A DNA stretch of 64,000 bases from Agrococcus pavilionensis RW1 (lineage in GTDB: Bacteria; Actinomycetota; Actinomycetes; Actinomycetales; Microbacteriaceae), in contig NZ_ASHR01000028.1 of assembly GCF_000400485.1 (NCBI RefSeq), forward strand, positions 62,001 through 126,000, given 5' to 3'. Of the stretch, positions 54,877 through 64,000 are shown piece after piece. A model generated the notes under the pieces. That model did not search any database. It was not told the origin of the DNA and saw nothing but the letters and a program-made list of their open reading frames with translations. How positions within the stretch are numbered: position 1 is the first letter of the stretch; each line of letters opens with the position of its first letter. The translations under genes and the position numbers were made by a program.

Positions 54877-55638
54877 GTGGGAGCCCCGAGGATGCCGGCG
54901 GCGCGCAGCGCGCTGCGCGTGCTCGCGCTGCTCGCCGAGCAGCCCGGCCCCGTGCGCGCGGCGACGATCGCGCGCGAGCTCGGACTGCCGCGCTCGAGCG
55001 CCTACCAGCTGCTGCAGGTCATGCGCGACGAGGGCTTCCTCGTGCACTACCCCGAGCTCGGCGCGTGGGGAGCGAGCGCCCGCGTGCAGCAGCTCGGCTC
55101 GCGCGTCGCGGCTGCGACGCGGCTCGAGCGGCTCGCGCAGCCCATCCTCGACCGGCTCGTCGCCGCCGCGGGCCTCCCGGCGACGAGCCACCTCGCCGTG
55201 CTCGCGGGCCGCGACGTCGCTTACGCGGGCCGCGGCGAGGGCCGGCGCTCGCCCGCGACGGTCTCGCGCGTGGGCGTGCGGCTGCCTGCGGTGCGCACCG
55301 CGACGGGACGCGCGATGCTCGCGGCGCTCGGTCCCGACCAGGTGCGGGCGCTGCTGCCGCACGACCGCGACCTCGAGGGCGAGCGACCGGCGACGCGCGC
55401 GGCGCTCACGGCGATGCTCGCGGCCGTGCGTCGGCGGGGCTTCGCGATCGAGGAGGGCGAGGTGGATGCGTCCTACGGCTCGGTCGCGGCCGCCGCGCGC
55501 GATGCCGCGGGGCACCCCGCGGCCGCGGTGGGGCTGACGTTCCGGCTCGCCGACGCGCACGCCGCCGACTGGGCCGCGCTCGGCGCGCGCTGCGCCGACG
55601 CCGCCGCCGAGCTCACGCGGAGGCTCGGCGGCGGCTGA
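54877..55638 (+). CDS. IclR-family regulator, probable histidine utilisation repressor
   Basis: 253 aa. Winged HTH in residues about 8-65 (ALRVLALLAEQPGPVRAATIAREL, LPRSSAYQLLQVMRDEGFL) and an IclR effector-binding domain (ATSHLAVLAGRDVAYAGRGEG, AVRTATGRAMLAALG). GTG at 54877 has GGGAGG eight bases upstream. Divergent from hutHUI, so it probably controls them, with urocanate or a related ligand as signal (inferred). Confidence 0.85.
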   Translation: MGAPRMPAARSALRVLALLAEQPGPVRAATIARELGLPRSSAYQLLQVMRDEGFLVHYPELGAWGASARVQQLGSRVAAATRLERLAQPILDRLVAAAGLPATSHLAVLAGRDVAYAGRGEGRRSPATVSRVGVRLPAVRTATGRAMLAALGPDQVRALLPHDRDLEGERPATRAALTAMLAAVRRRGFAIEEGEVDASYGSVAAAARDAAGHPAAAVGLTFRLADAHAADWAALGARCADAAAELTRRLGGG

Positions 55639-55653
55639 GCCGGCGGCCCAGGC

Positions 55654-56193
55654 TCACGCGAGGCGCGTCTCGATCGGCGTCGGGTTCGAGAACAGGTCGT
55701 GCACGGGGCAGTGGGCGTCGACGACGCGCCGCAGCTCCTCGAAGCGCTCGCGCTCGTGCGGTCCGTCGATGTCGACGACGACGCGCACGCCCGCGAACCC
55801 GGGCCGCACGTCGTCGGCGCCGAAGAGCCCGCGCACGTCGAGCTCGCCCTCGGCGCGCAGCTCGAGCCGGTCGATCGTCACCCCGAGCCGCTGCGCGTAG
55901 AGGCGATAGACGACCGTCTGGCACGCGAGCAGGGCACCGAGCGCCGCCTCGACGGGGCTCGCGCCGGCGTCGTCGCCCGCGAGCCCGGCGGGCTCGTCGA
56001 TGAGCCACGAGTGGCGGCCCGCGGTGATGCGGGTCGCGACGGACCCCTCGGCGTCACCCGCGACGGCGACCGCGAGGCGCGCGCTCCCGGGGTCGGCGGC
56101 GAGCCGGTCGCCCCACGCGCGCTCGGCGCGCTCGAGGCGGCCCGCGCGATCGGCGGCGGTGACGGTGACGGCGGATGCGGTGGTGACGGGCAT
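55654..56193 (-). CDS. OsmC-like protein
   Basis: 179 aa, OsmC/Ohr superfamily. Conserved cysteines in GALLACQTVVYRLYAQ (about residue 94) and VDAHCPVHDLFSN (about 167), and GASPVEAALGAL. These families reduce organic peroxides, but many OsmC-like members have unknown substrate. ATG at 56193 has AAGGAG seven bases upstream, preferred over an in-frame extension. Convergent with the hutR-like gene. Confidence 0.85.
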   Translation of the reverse strand: MPVTTASAVTVTAADRAGRLERAERAWGDRLAADPGSARLAVAVAGDAEGSVATRITAGRHSWLIDEPAGLAGDDAGASPVEAALGALLACQTVVYRLYAQRLGVTIDRLELRAEGELDVRGLFGADDVRPGFAGVRVVVDIDGPHERERFEELRRVVDAHCPVHDLFSNPTPIETRLA

Positions 56194-56316
56194 GCGGTGC
56201 TCCTTCGGTTCGGGATCCACACGCTCGCACGCGCGCGGCGGGCCGTGCAGCCCGCCGCGTCACGCGCCGTCATGCCGGGTCACGCGACGTCACGCGGCGC
56301 CGCTCGAGGCCGAGCG

Positions 56317-56607
56317 TCAGACCGGCCGCTCGTCCGCATCGGGCCCCGGGGGCTCGGAGCCCTCCACGACCGCCGCGGCCGCGTCGTCGGGCTCGAGCTC
56401 GGCGTTGGCCGTCGCATCGTCGCGCTCGATCGCCGCTCGGGCGAGGTCCGAGAGCTCGTCGTACGAGCGGCCCGAGAGGTCGCCCGAGATGCCGTCCGGG
56501 ACGTCGGCGTCGAGCGCGAGCTCCGGCGCCTCGTCGTCGTCGCGGGAGCGCTCGGGCTCCTCGATGTCCTCGATGCCGTCGATGGGCTCGATGTCGTCGT
56601 GCTGCAC
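56317..56607 (-). CDS. Small acidic protein, function unknown
   Basis: 96 aa, about 30% Asp+Glu and almost no basic residues apart from a few Arg. No domain recognised. A short middle segment (SGRSYDELSDLARAAIE) may form a helix. GTG start at 56607 has GGGGGAG just upstream. Lies in a row with two other acidic low-complexity genes. Confidence 0.55.
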   Translation of the reverse strand: MQHDDIEPIDGIEDIEEPERSRDDDEAPELALDADVPDGISGDLSGRSYDELSDLARAAIERDDATANAELEPDDAAAAVVEGSEPPGPDADERPV

Positions 56608-56618
56608 GTCTCCCCCTC

Positions 56619-57179
56619 TCAGGACTGCGCCCTGTCGATGTCGTCGAGCGCGCTCGCGTCGCCCGCCGGGTCGCCGACCGGCGCGGCGGGGTCGAGCGTG
56701 CCCGGGCCCCGCGGCGCCGTGGGCGCCGTGGGCGCGCCGGGCGCGGTCGGGTCGGGAGCGGCCGGGTCGGGCTCGGCGACGCCGGCGTCGCCGGAGCCGA
56801 CGGGGCCGCCCGGCACGTCGGGCGCGCCCGGGCCGGCCGGCAGCGACGAGCCGGAGGAGCCGACGGCCGCACCCGGCTGCTCGGCCTCGAGCTCCTCGAT
56901 GCGCGCGCGGTGCTCGTCGATGCGCTCGAGCCCCTCGTCGACGGTGCGCTCGTAGCGCTCGCCGGTCGCGTCGGCGACGAAGTCCGACTGCCCGTCGCGA
57001 TCCGCGTTCGGGTACGGCAGACCAGGCTCGCCGCCCGCGGGCAGCTGCCGGTCGTCCTCCGGCGGGTGGTCGCCGGCTCGGCGCACGGGCACCGTGTCGA
57101 GCGGGTCGGTGCCGTCGGGGCGCTTCGGCTCGTCGTCGAGGGGCTGGTCGCCGCCGTCGCGGATGGGGCTGTCTGCCAT
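56619..57179 (-). CDS. Low-complexity acidic protein, function unknown
   Basis: 186 aa. N-terminal 100 residues are charged with a possible helix (ERYERTVDEGLERIDEHRARIEELEAE in part); residues 105-170 are Pro/Gly/Ala-rich and likely disordered. No signal peptide or domain. ATG at 57179 preceded by GGAGGTGCGAGC. Not recognised. Confidence 0.55.
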   Translation of the reverse strand: MADSPIRDGGDQPLDDEPKRPDGTDPLDTVPVRRAGDHPPEDDRQLPAGGEPGLPYPNADRDGQSDFVADATGERYERTVDEGLERIDEHRARIEELEAEQPGAAVGSSGSSLPAGPGAPDVPGGPVGSGDAGVAEPDPAAPDPTAPGAPTAPTAPRGPGTLDPAAPVGDPAGDASALDDIDRAQS

Positions 57180-57260
57180 GCTCGCACCTCCAGGTCAGGG
57201 CCGGCACCGGTGCGCCGGCTCCGCTCCCAGCCAAGCACCGCCGGCTGGGAGCGGCATCAG

Positions 57261-57614
57261 TCAGTCGCCGCGCACGTCGACGGCGCCGCCGTCGAAGGGG
57301 TCGCCGAAGCCGCTCGCGTCGATGTCGGCGTCGCCGGGCTCGCCCGTGCCCATCGCGTCGGGCTCGGTCGCGGGCGAGCGGGTGCCCTCGGGCCCGAAGC
57401 CGTCGCCGCCCTCCTCCGAGCCGGTGTGGTCTGCCGCGGCCCAGGCGCCGCTCGTCGCCTCGGTGTCGGCGCTCGGCACGTTCGGGTCGGTGCTCGACTC
57501 GTCCGATCCGGCGCCGTCGGCGCCGATGAGCTCGTTCGCGGGCGATCGCGTGCCGGGCATCTCGTCGTCGCGCGGCTCGCGCGCCTCGTCGGCGAGGTCC
57601 TCGAATCCAGCCAT
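57261..57614 (-). CDS. Acidic disordered protein, function unknown
   Basis: 117 aa, Gly/Asp/Glu/Ser-rich with two copies of a short motif GTRSPANE / GTRSPATE (about residues 21-28 and 77-84). No hydrophobic core, so probably disordered. ATG at 57614 has GAGAGGAG upstream. Function unknown. Confidence 0.55.
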   Translation of the reverse strand: MAGFEDLADEAREPRDDEMPGTRSPANELIGADGAGSDESSTDPNVPSADTEATSGAWAAADHTGSEEGGDGFGPEGTRSPATEPDAMGTGEPGDADIDASGFGDPFDGGAVDVRGD

Positions 57615-57715
57615 GCTGCAGCTCTCCTCTCGCGCGGCCGCGGTCGCGACCGCTGCGACCAGCCAAGCGGATGCGGCTGGGAGCGCGCTCCCCGGGCTCG
57701 GGACGCCGGCCGTGC

Positions 57716-57946
57716 TCAGGAGACGGCGAGCCACCAGATGCCGGCGACGGCCTGCGCGATCGCGATGACGATCGCGATCGCGACGAGGGTCACGTGCACG
57801 GTGAGGAACCTCGTCGGCCGCCCCGCCGAGTCGCGGGCGCGCTCATCGCGCGCGACGCGCCGGAGGAAGGCGGGCCAGACGATGACGCTGAACGCGGCGC
57901 CGACGAGCAGCAGCATCGCGCCGAGCGTGCCGACCGCCTCAGGCAT
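57716..57946 (-). CDS. SCO4848-family small membrane protein
   Basis: 76 aa with two hydrophobic helices (LGAMLLLVGAAFSVIVWPAFL and VTLVAIAIVIAIAQAVAGIWWL) around a polar loop RRVARDERARDSAGRPTRFLTVH, the pattern of the SCO4848-type actinobacterial family. Function unknown. Overlaps the DUF1801 gene end by 8 bp, so likely co-translated. Confidence 0.75.
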   Translation of the reverse strand: MPEAVGTLGAMLLLVGAAFSVIVWPAFLRRVARDERARDSAGRPTRFLTVHVTLVAIAIVIAIAQAVAGIWWLAVS

Positions 57947-58364
57947 CGCGCGTCCCGTCGTCCTCGCGCTGCCACGCGATGCGCACGAGCCTGCGCAGCA
58001 CGTCCTCGTCGATCGCCTCGAGCCGCTTGACGTAGACGCACCCCGCGCCCTCGGTGTACTCGCCGAGCTCGGGGAGCAGCGCCGCGCCCTCGGGGAGGTC
58101 CTTGAGCCCGTAGAGCGTGAGCGCAGCCCTCCGCGGCGACAGCGCGACCTTGGGCCAGTCGCCGGTCGAGGAGCCGGAGGGGGAGACGTAGCGGAACGAG
58201 CCGAAGCCGACCATCGACGGCCCCCACATGACGGGCTCGGCGCCCGTCTCCTCGCGGATGAGCGCCACGAGCCGCTTCGCGTCCTCCGCGCGCCGCGCGG
58301 GCTGCGCGGCGTCCAGGAAGTCGGCGACGCTCGCGTCGGTCGGCTTCGTCTTCGCCTCTGCCAT
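57939..58364 (-). CDS. DUF1801 (YdhG-like) domain protein
   Basis: 141 aa. VADFLDAAQPARRAEDAKRLVALI, EPVMWGPSMVGFGSFRYVSPSG and KVALSPRRAALTLYGLK follow the DUF1801 pattern. Cytosolic, small; some members are iron-chaperone-like (frataxin-like fold), but no function is established here. ATG at 58364. Confidence 0.85.
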   Translation of the reverse strand: MAEAKTKPTDASVADFLDAAQPARRAEDAKRLVALIREETGAEPVMWGPSMVGFGSFRYVSPSGSSTGDWPKVALSPRRAALTLYGLKDLPEGAALLPELGEYTEGAGCVYVKRLEAIDEDVLRRLVRIAWQREDDGTRDA

Positions 58365-58403
58365 GCCGACAGGCTAGTCGCCCCACGCGCGGGCGCGCGC
58401 TCC

Positions 58404-59183
58404 TCACAGCCCGGCAGCGAGCCGATCGCGCACGGCGGTCGCGAGCGACGCGGGCCACCAGGGCGCAGACCCGGCGACGCGCGCGGCGAGGTCGGCGATC
58501 GCCACCGCGGCGCCGAGGTCGGACCTGGCGAGGGCCGCCTCGAGCTCGGCGGCGATCGCCGGTTGCGCTGCCTCGGCGCGCCGCCACGGATCGTGCGGAT
58601 CGCGAGGGCCGAGCGCGTCGGCGTCCGTGCCGCTCGCGGGCAGCGCTCCCGCGAGCTCGAGGAGCGCGCCGGCGGCGTCGAGCAGGTGCCTGCGCGCCGC
58701 GAGCCGCTCGCCGCGCGCGCCACGGCCGCCGCCGACGAGGAGCGCGCGGTGCAGCCGGGTCGCGGCGGTACGCGCGTCTCGGCGCGGCGGCTCGAGCGAG
58801 TGGCGCAGCCGCGACTCGAGGCCGCCGATGCGGTCGACGGCGATCCGGTACGCGTCAGCGCGGGCGAGGGCGAGCTCCTCGGGCGTGAAGACGGCGTACT
58901 CGAGCAGGTGCCCGTCATCGAAGACGACCCACGCGCCGTGCTCGGTGTCGCGCTCGTGCAGCACGATCCGGGTGCCGCGCGGCGGCAACCACGCGCTGCT
59001 CGCCCGGAGCTGCTCGGCCGCCCCCGGTGCGGCGACGACGAAGAAGTCGTGGTCGCTCCAGGCGTCGGGTGAGCGGGCGCCGTCGGCGGTGCTGCCGACG
59101 AGCACGAGGCCCAGCACGCCGTCCGCCTGAGCGGCCCACCCGGTCAGCGCCTCCGAGAGCGCGGCGTAGTCGTTCGGCTGCAT
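58404..59183 (-). CDS. Nucleotidyltransferase-like protein
   Basis: 259 aa. N-terminal [25 protein letters not shown] carries the Gly-Ser...Asp-x-Asp pattern of the DNA polymerase beta-like nucleotidyltransferase superfamily (aminoglycoside adenylyltransferase type); a later carboxylate is in [15 protein letters not shown]-terminal helical half. Substrate unknown; may be an uncharacterised enzyme rather than resistance. ATG at 59183. Confidence 0.7.
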   Translation of the reverse strand: MQPNDYAALSEALTGWAAQADGVLGLVLVGSTADGARSPDAWSDHDFFVVAAPGAAEQLRASSAWLPPRGTRIVLHERDTEHGAWVVFDDGHLLEYAVFTPEELALARADAYRIAVDRIGGLESRLRHSLEPPRRDARTAATRLHRALLVGGGRGARGERLAARRHLLDAAGALLELAGALPASGTDADALGPRDPHDPWRRAEAAQPAIAAELEAALARSDLGAAVAIADLAARVAGSAPWWPASLATAVRDRLAAGL

Positions 59184-59248
59184 CCGTGCACGATATCGAT
59201 GCGCGGTGGTCTCCGCCGCAGACCCGGAGCAGCACGCTGCACGACGAG

Positions 59249-59282
59249 AACGGGGGCCCCTGCGAATGCAGGAGCCCCCGTT
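59249..59282 (-). terminator. Terminator of the str operon (after tuf)
   Basis: Stem aacgggggcccctgc / gcaggagcccccgtt (15 bp with one mismatch), loop GAAT, 14 bp after the tuf stop. Confidence 0.8.
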
Positions 59283-59296
59283 GGGCAGTCCGAAGA

Positions 59297-60490
<1,194 letters not shown>

Positions 60491-60608
60491 TATGTCCTCC
60501 TAGGACTGTTCTCATGAGTGCACCGCCGCTTCGCGGCAGAGCGTTCGGTGGTGTTGAACTATGGTACTTGCGCCGCGGGCTCAGAGAAACCGCGGCAGGT
60601 CGGTGGGG

Positions 60609-60632
60609 CCGGGGCGGCGCTCGCCGCCCCGG
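60609..60632 (-). terminator. GC-rich hairpin between fusA and tuf
   Basis: Inverted repeat ccggggcggcg-ct-cgccgccccgg (11-bp arms) directly after the fusA stop. May modulate read-through or mRNA stability; tuf may have an additional promoter in this 146-bp gap. Confidence 0.45.
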
Positions 60633-60636
60633 GCAC

Positions 60637-62751
60637 TCACTCTCCCTTGCTCTTCTGGACGATCTCGTCCGAGACGGCCTTCGGCACCTCGGCGTAGGTC
60701 GAGAACTCCATCGAGTAGACGGCACGGCCGGACGTCTTCGACCGCAGGTCGCCGACGTAGCCGAACATCTCCGACAGCGGCACGAGGGCCTTGACGACCT
60801 TCACGCCCTGGGCGTCCTCCATCGACTGGATCTGCCCGCGACGCGAGTTCAGATCGCCGATGACGTCGCCCATGTACTCCTCGGGCGTGCGCACCTCGAC
60901 CGCCATGAGCGGCTCGAGGAGCACCGGCTGCGCCTTGCGCGCGGCCTCCTTGTACGCCATCGAGCCGGCGATCTTGAACGCCATCTCCGACGAGTCGACG
61001 TCGTGCGCGGCGCCGTCGAGCAGCGTCGCCTTCACGCCGACCGTCGGGAAGCCGGCGAGCACGCCGACCTGCATCGCGTCCTGCATGCCCGCGTCGACCG
61101 AGGGGATGTACTCGCGGGGCACGCGACCGCCGGTGACGGCGTTCACGAACTCGTACGTCTGCTCCGCGGTGATCTCGAGCGGCTCGAGCTTGATCTGCAC
61201 CTTGGCGAACTGGCCGGAGCCACCCGTCTGCTTCTTGTGGGTGTAGTCGTACTTGTCGACCGTGCCCTTGATCGTCTCGCGGTAGGCCACCTGGGGCTTG
61301 CCCACGTTGGCCTCGACCTTGAACTCGCGCTTCATGCGGTCGACGAGGATGTCGAGGTGCAGCTCGCCCATGCCCTTGATGACGGTCTGGCCCGTCTCGG
61401 GGTTGTTCTCGGTGCGGAAGGTCGGGTCCTCCTCGGCGAGCTTCTGGATGGCCGTGGAGAGCTTCTCCTGGTCGGCCTTCGTCTTCGGCTCGATCGCGAC
61501 CTCGATCACGGGCGCGGGGAACGTCATCGACTCGAGCACGACCTGGTTCGACGGGTCGCTCAGCGTGTCGCCGGTCGTCGTGTCCTTGAGGCCGATCACC
61601 GCGTAGATGTGGCCCGCGGTCATCGAGTCGACCGGGTTCTCCTTGTTGGCGTGCATCTGGAAGATCTTCCCGATGCGCTCCTTCTTGCCCTTCGTGGAGT
61701 TCGCGACTGCGGCGCCCGACTCCACGTGGCCCGAGTAGACGCGCACGTAGGTGAGGCGGCCGAAGAACGGGTGCACGGCGACCTTGAACGCGAGCGCGGC
61801 GAACGGCTCGTCGCGGTCGGCGTGGCGCTCGATGACGACCTCCTCGTCGCGCACGTCGCGGCCGGGGATGGCCGGCACGTCGACGGGCGAGGGGAGGTAG
61901 TCGACGACCGCGTCGAGCATCGGCTGCACGCCGCGGTTCTTGAACGCCGAGCCGCACAGCACGGGGTAGAGCTCGGAGTTGATCGTCATCTTGCGGATGG
62001 CGGCCTTGATCTCGGCGACCGAGATCTCCTCGCCCTCGAAGAACTTCTCCATGAGCGCGTCGTCGCTCTCGGCGATCGTCTCGATGAGGGCTGCGCGGTA
62101 CTCCTCGGCCTTCTCCTTGAGGTCGGCCGGGATCTCCTCGACGGCGTACTCGGCGCCCATCTTCACGTCACCCTTGGCGTCGCCGCGCCAGGTCTTCGCG
62201 TTCATCTCGACCAGGTCGACGATGCCCTCGAAGCTGCTCTCCGCGCCGATCGGCAGCTGGATGACGAGCGGGCGCGCGCCGAGGCGGTTCACGATCGTGT
62301 CGACCGTGAAGTAGAAGTCGGCACCGAGCTTGTCCATCTTGTTGACGAAGCAGATGCGCGGCACGTCGTACTTGTCGGCCTGGCGCCACACCGTCTCGGA
62401 CTGGGGCTCGACGCCCTCCTTGCCGTCGAAGACGGCGACCGCGCCGTCGAGCACGCGGAGCGAGCGCTCGACCTCGACCGTGAAGTCGACGTGACCGGGG
62501 GTGTCGATGATGTTGATCTGGTTCTTGTCCCAGAAGCAGGTCACGGCGGCCGACGTGATCGTGATGCCGCGCTCCTGCTCCTGCTCCATCCAGTCGGTGG
62601 TCGCTCCGCCGTCGTGCGTCTCGCCCATCTTGTGGTTGACGCCCGTGTAGAACAGGATGCGCTCGGTCGTGGTGGTCTTGCCGGCATCGATGTGGGCCAT
62701 GATGCCGATGTTGCGGACCTTGTTCAGGTCGGTGAGCACGTCCTGTGCCAC
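60637..62751 (-). CDS. fusA: Elongation factor G
   Basis: 704 aa. G1 [43 protein letters not shown], and the domain IV tip [17 protein letters not shown] region are present. Catalyses translocation. GTG start at 62751. Confidence 0.99.
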   Translation of the reverse strand: MAQDVLTDLNKVRNIGIMAHIDAGKTTTTERILFYTGVNHKMGETHDGGATTDWMEQEQERGITITSAAVTCFWDKNQINIIDTPGHVDFTVEVERSLRVLDGAVAVFDGKEGVEPQSETVWRQADKYDVPRICFVNKMDKLGADFYFTVDTIVNRLGARPLVIQLPIGAESSFEGIVDLVEMNAKTWRGDAKGDVKMGAEYAVEEIPADLKEKAEEYRAALIETIAESDDALMEKFFEGEEISVAEIKAAIRKMTINSELYPVLCGSAFKNRGVQPMLDAVVDYLPSPVDVPAIPGRDVRDEEVVIERHADRDEPFAALAFKVAVHPFFGRLTYVRVYSGHVESGAAVANSTKGKKERIGKIFQMHANKENPVDSMTAGHIYAVIGLKDTTTGDTLSDPSNQVVLESMTFPAPVIEVAIEPKTKADQEKLSTAIQKLAEEDPTFRTENNPETGQTVIKGMGELHLDILVDRMKREFKVEANVGKPQVAYRETIKGTVDKYDYTHKKQTGGSGQFAKVQIKLEPLEITAEQTYEFVNAVTGGRVPREYIPSVDAGMQDAMQVGVLAGFPTVGVKATLLDGAAHDVDSSEMAFKIAGSMAYKEAARKAQPVLLEPLMAVEVRTPEEYMGDVIGDLNSRRGQIQSMEDAQGVKVVKALVPLSEMFGYVGDLRSKTSGRAVYSMEFSTYAEVPKAVSDEIVQKSKGE

Positions 62752-62792
62752 AGGGTTCCTCCGATGGTGGATGGAGCGGGTGAGTTGGTGAG

Positions 62793-62824
62793 GTGAGGGC
62801 GGCGCCGGTGGGCTCCGCCCTCAC
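62793..62824 (-). terminator. Hairpin between rpsG and fusA
   Basis: 10-bp stem gtgagggcgg / ccgccctcac with a 12-nt loop, just after the rpsG stop; an attenuator or RNA-processing site is possible. Confidence 0.45.
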
Positions 62825-62834
62825 CAGTGCTGGA

Positions 62835-63305
62835 TTACCAGCGGTAGTGCGCGAAGGCCTTGTTCGACTCGGCCATCTTGTGCGTGTCCTCGCGACGCTT
62901 CACGGCGGCGCCGAGGCCGTTCGAGGCGTCGAGGATCTCGTTCATGAGGCGCTCGGTCATCGTCTTCTCGCGACGCGCCTTGGCGTACGAGACGAGCCAG
63001 CGCAGCGCGAGCGTGTTCGCGCGGTGCGGCTTGACCTCGACGGGCACCTGGTAGGTCGAGCCGCCGACGCGGCGCGACTTCACCTCGAGGGTGGGGCGGA
63101 TGTTGTCGAGCGCCTTCTTGAGCACGGTCACGGCGTCCTGGCCCGACTTGGTGCCGACGCCGGCGAGCGCGCCGTAGACGATGCGCTCGGCGAGGCCCTT
63201 CTTGCCGTCGAGGAGGATCTTGTTGACGAGCTGCGAGACGATCGGTGCGCCGTAGACGGGGTCAGCAACGACCGGGCGCTTGGGAGCGGGACCCTTGCGA
63301 GGCAT
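62835..63305 (-). CDS. rpsG: 30S ribosomal protein S7 (uS7)
   Basis: 156 aa. [64 protein letters not shown] and the C-terminal helix ending AHYRW. Start shares a base with the rpsL stop (TAATG). Confidence 0.98.
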   Translation of the reverse strand: MPRKGPAPKRPVVADPVYGAPIVSQLVNKILLDGKKGLAERIVYGALAGVGTKSGQDAVTVLKKALDNIRPTLEVKSRRVGGSTYQVPVEVKPHRANTLALRWLVSYAKARREKTMTERLMNEILDASNGLGAAVKRREDTHKMAESNKAFAHYRW

Positions 63306-63679
63306 TACTTCTTCTCCATCTTCGCGCCGTAGCGGCTGCGAGCCTGCTTGCGGTTCTTCACGGCCTGGGTGTCGAGCGCGCCGCGCACGATCTTGTAGCG
63401 CACGCCGGGGAGGTCCTTCACTCGACCGCCGCGCACGAGCACCATCGAGTGCTCCTGGAGGTTGTGGCCCTCACCGGGGATGTAGGCGGTGACCTCGGTG
63501 CCGTTCGAGAGCTTCACGCGCGCGACCTTGCGGAGCGCCGAGTTCGGCTTCTTGGGAGTGGTGGTGTAGACGCGGGTGCAGACGCCGCGCTGCTGGGGGT
63601 TCGCCTTGAGCGCCGGCGCCTTGGTCTTCGAGACCTTCGGCGACCGGCCCTTGCGGACCAGCTGCTGGATGGTGGGCAC
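63305..63679 (-). CDS. rpsL: 30S ribosomal protein S12 (uS12)
   Basis: 124 aa. [12 protein letters not shown] start, [17 protein letters not shown] with K43/K44, and [14 protein letters not shown] with K88 - the residues that mutate to streptomycin resistance are wild type here. GTG start at 63679 after a GAAGAAG-rich ribosome site. Confidence 0.98.
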   Translation of the reverse strand: MPTIQQLVRKGRSPKVSKTKAPALKANPQQRGVCTRVYTTTPKKPNSALRKVARVKLSNGTEVTAYIPGEGHNLQEHSMVLVRGGRVKDLPGVRYKIVRGALDTQAVKNRKQARSRYGAKMEKK

Positions 63680-63915
63680 GTTGCTTCTTCCTGCTGCACG
63701 GTGACAGCGATTTCGATGTGGTTCGCCGGCTCGGCCGGCTCCATCGGTGATCCACCGCACGCGCTCTCGCGCGCTCTTCTCAGGTGGTGGATATGCCGTG
63801 GGGGCTCGCGGACCGGTGTCCGCTGCCCGAGTGCTGCCCGCCCGCTCCCCGCGCATGACGCAGGGCGCGCGTGTGCGCACACCCGGTCAATGGTAGGGCC
63901 ACCGCCCATGCACGG
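63680..63915. other. Leader region of the str operon
   Basis: About 200 nt of untranslated leader from the promoter at 63890-63919 to rpsL. Contains a short inverted repeat (gccggctcggccggc, 63725-63740 region). No gene seen. Confidence 0.55.
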
Positions 63916-63919
63916 TCAA
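63890..63919 (-). promoter_or_regulatory. Promoter of the str operon
   Basis: Minus-strand TTGACC (complement of 63914-63919), 18-bp spacer, TACCAT (complement of 63890-63895). The -35 overlaps the stop codon of the upstream partial frame. Confidence 0.65.
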
Positions 63920-64000
63920 GCGTCGGCCGCGACTCGATCCGGAGCCTCGAATCGGGCGGCGGTCGCGATCGCGTCGCACAGCGCGAGCAGCAGCGCGGCG
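63916..64000 (-). CDS. C-terminal fragment of a minus-strand gene, function unknown
   Basis: An open frame from the window edge to a TGA (complement of 63916-63918) encodes about 27 residues, LLLALCDAIATAARFEAPDRVAADA. Codon use is similar to neighbours, but the piece is too short for a family call. Confidence 0.35.
   Translation of the reverse strand, partial: AALLLALCDAIATAARFEAPDRVAADA

Noticed and set aside
58404-59183. Aminoglycoside adenylyltransferase resistance gene
   Set aside because: The shared nucleotidyltransferase motif is too general; the C-terminal domain does not show recognisable resistance-enzyme blocks.

Overview
The window is about 72% GC and densely coded. Ribosomal-protein gene order, 37-aa zinc-type L36, an N-terminally extended S5, leaderless-looking starts and interspersed GGTCGAGTAGC...ATCGAGACC elements all point to an actinobacterium, most likely Microbacteriaceae (an Agrococcus-like genus is my guess, not proven). 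Nearly every ribosomal gene is on the minus strand, so transcription mostly runs from right to left.

Right to left. 59.3-64.0 kb is the str operon (rpsL, rpsG, fusA, tuf). 46.1-59.2 kb is an accessory block: a nucleotidyltransferase-like gene, a DUF1801 gene, an SCO4848-type membrane protein, three small acidic proteins, an OsmC-like protein, the histidine utilisation genes (hutR, hutH, hutU, hutI and a distant hutG-like gene), a three-gene type III polyketide synthase operon resembling alkylresorcinol srsABC, and an MT0933-type small protein. 33.6-45.7 kb is the S10-spc supercluster (rpsJ to secY, adk, map). 22.6-33.6 kb is a second accessory block lying between map and infA, which are normally neighbours. 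19.0-22.5 kb is the alpha cluster (infA, rpmJ, rpsM, rpsK, rpoA, rplQ). 11.7-19.0 kb holds a GH15 hydrolase, truA, a HAD phosphatase, a DivIVA-like coiled coil, rplM, rpsI and glmM. 1-11.6 kb holds a broken amino-acid permease, a CGNR regulator with a divergent EamA transporter, coaA, glmS, and one overlapping operon acpS, alr-tsaE, tsaB, rimI, tsaD that links cell-wall precursor supply to the t6A tRNA modification, followed by three DUF4190-like membrane proteins.

The most striking accessory system is at 27.1-33.6 kb. A 92-aa peptide gene (32034-32312) encodes a hydrophobic leader followed by a 58-residue segment resembling the circular bacteriocin AS-48. It is translationally coupled to a SpoIIM/DUF95-like membrane protein, as in known circular-bacteriocin loci. 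Six more genes follow: two small membrane proteins, a large polytopic membrane protein, two ABC ATPases and an ABC-2-type permease. All but one junction in this run overlap by 4 bp. Upstream are three consecutive inverted repeats, a small XRE regulator, and a divergent XRE/ImmA-IrrE-type protease pair. I interpret this as a candidate actinobacterial circular-bacteriocin locus with its own export, immunity and regulatory genes. The same block also carries a mannitol PTS operon with a dedicated HPr and a DUF3419 (BtaA-like) protein.

Other oddities: an alanine racemase whose C-terminal domain looks duplicated or rearranged and is fused to TsaE; tandem 15-, 20- and 35-bp repeats between genes; a 16-bp perfect palindrome between hutH and its regulator; and four ribosomal promoters sharing an 18-bp spacer. 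I saw no rRNA, tRNA, CRISPR array, insertion sequence or origin.
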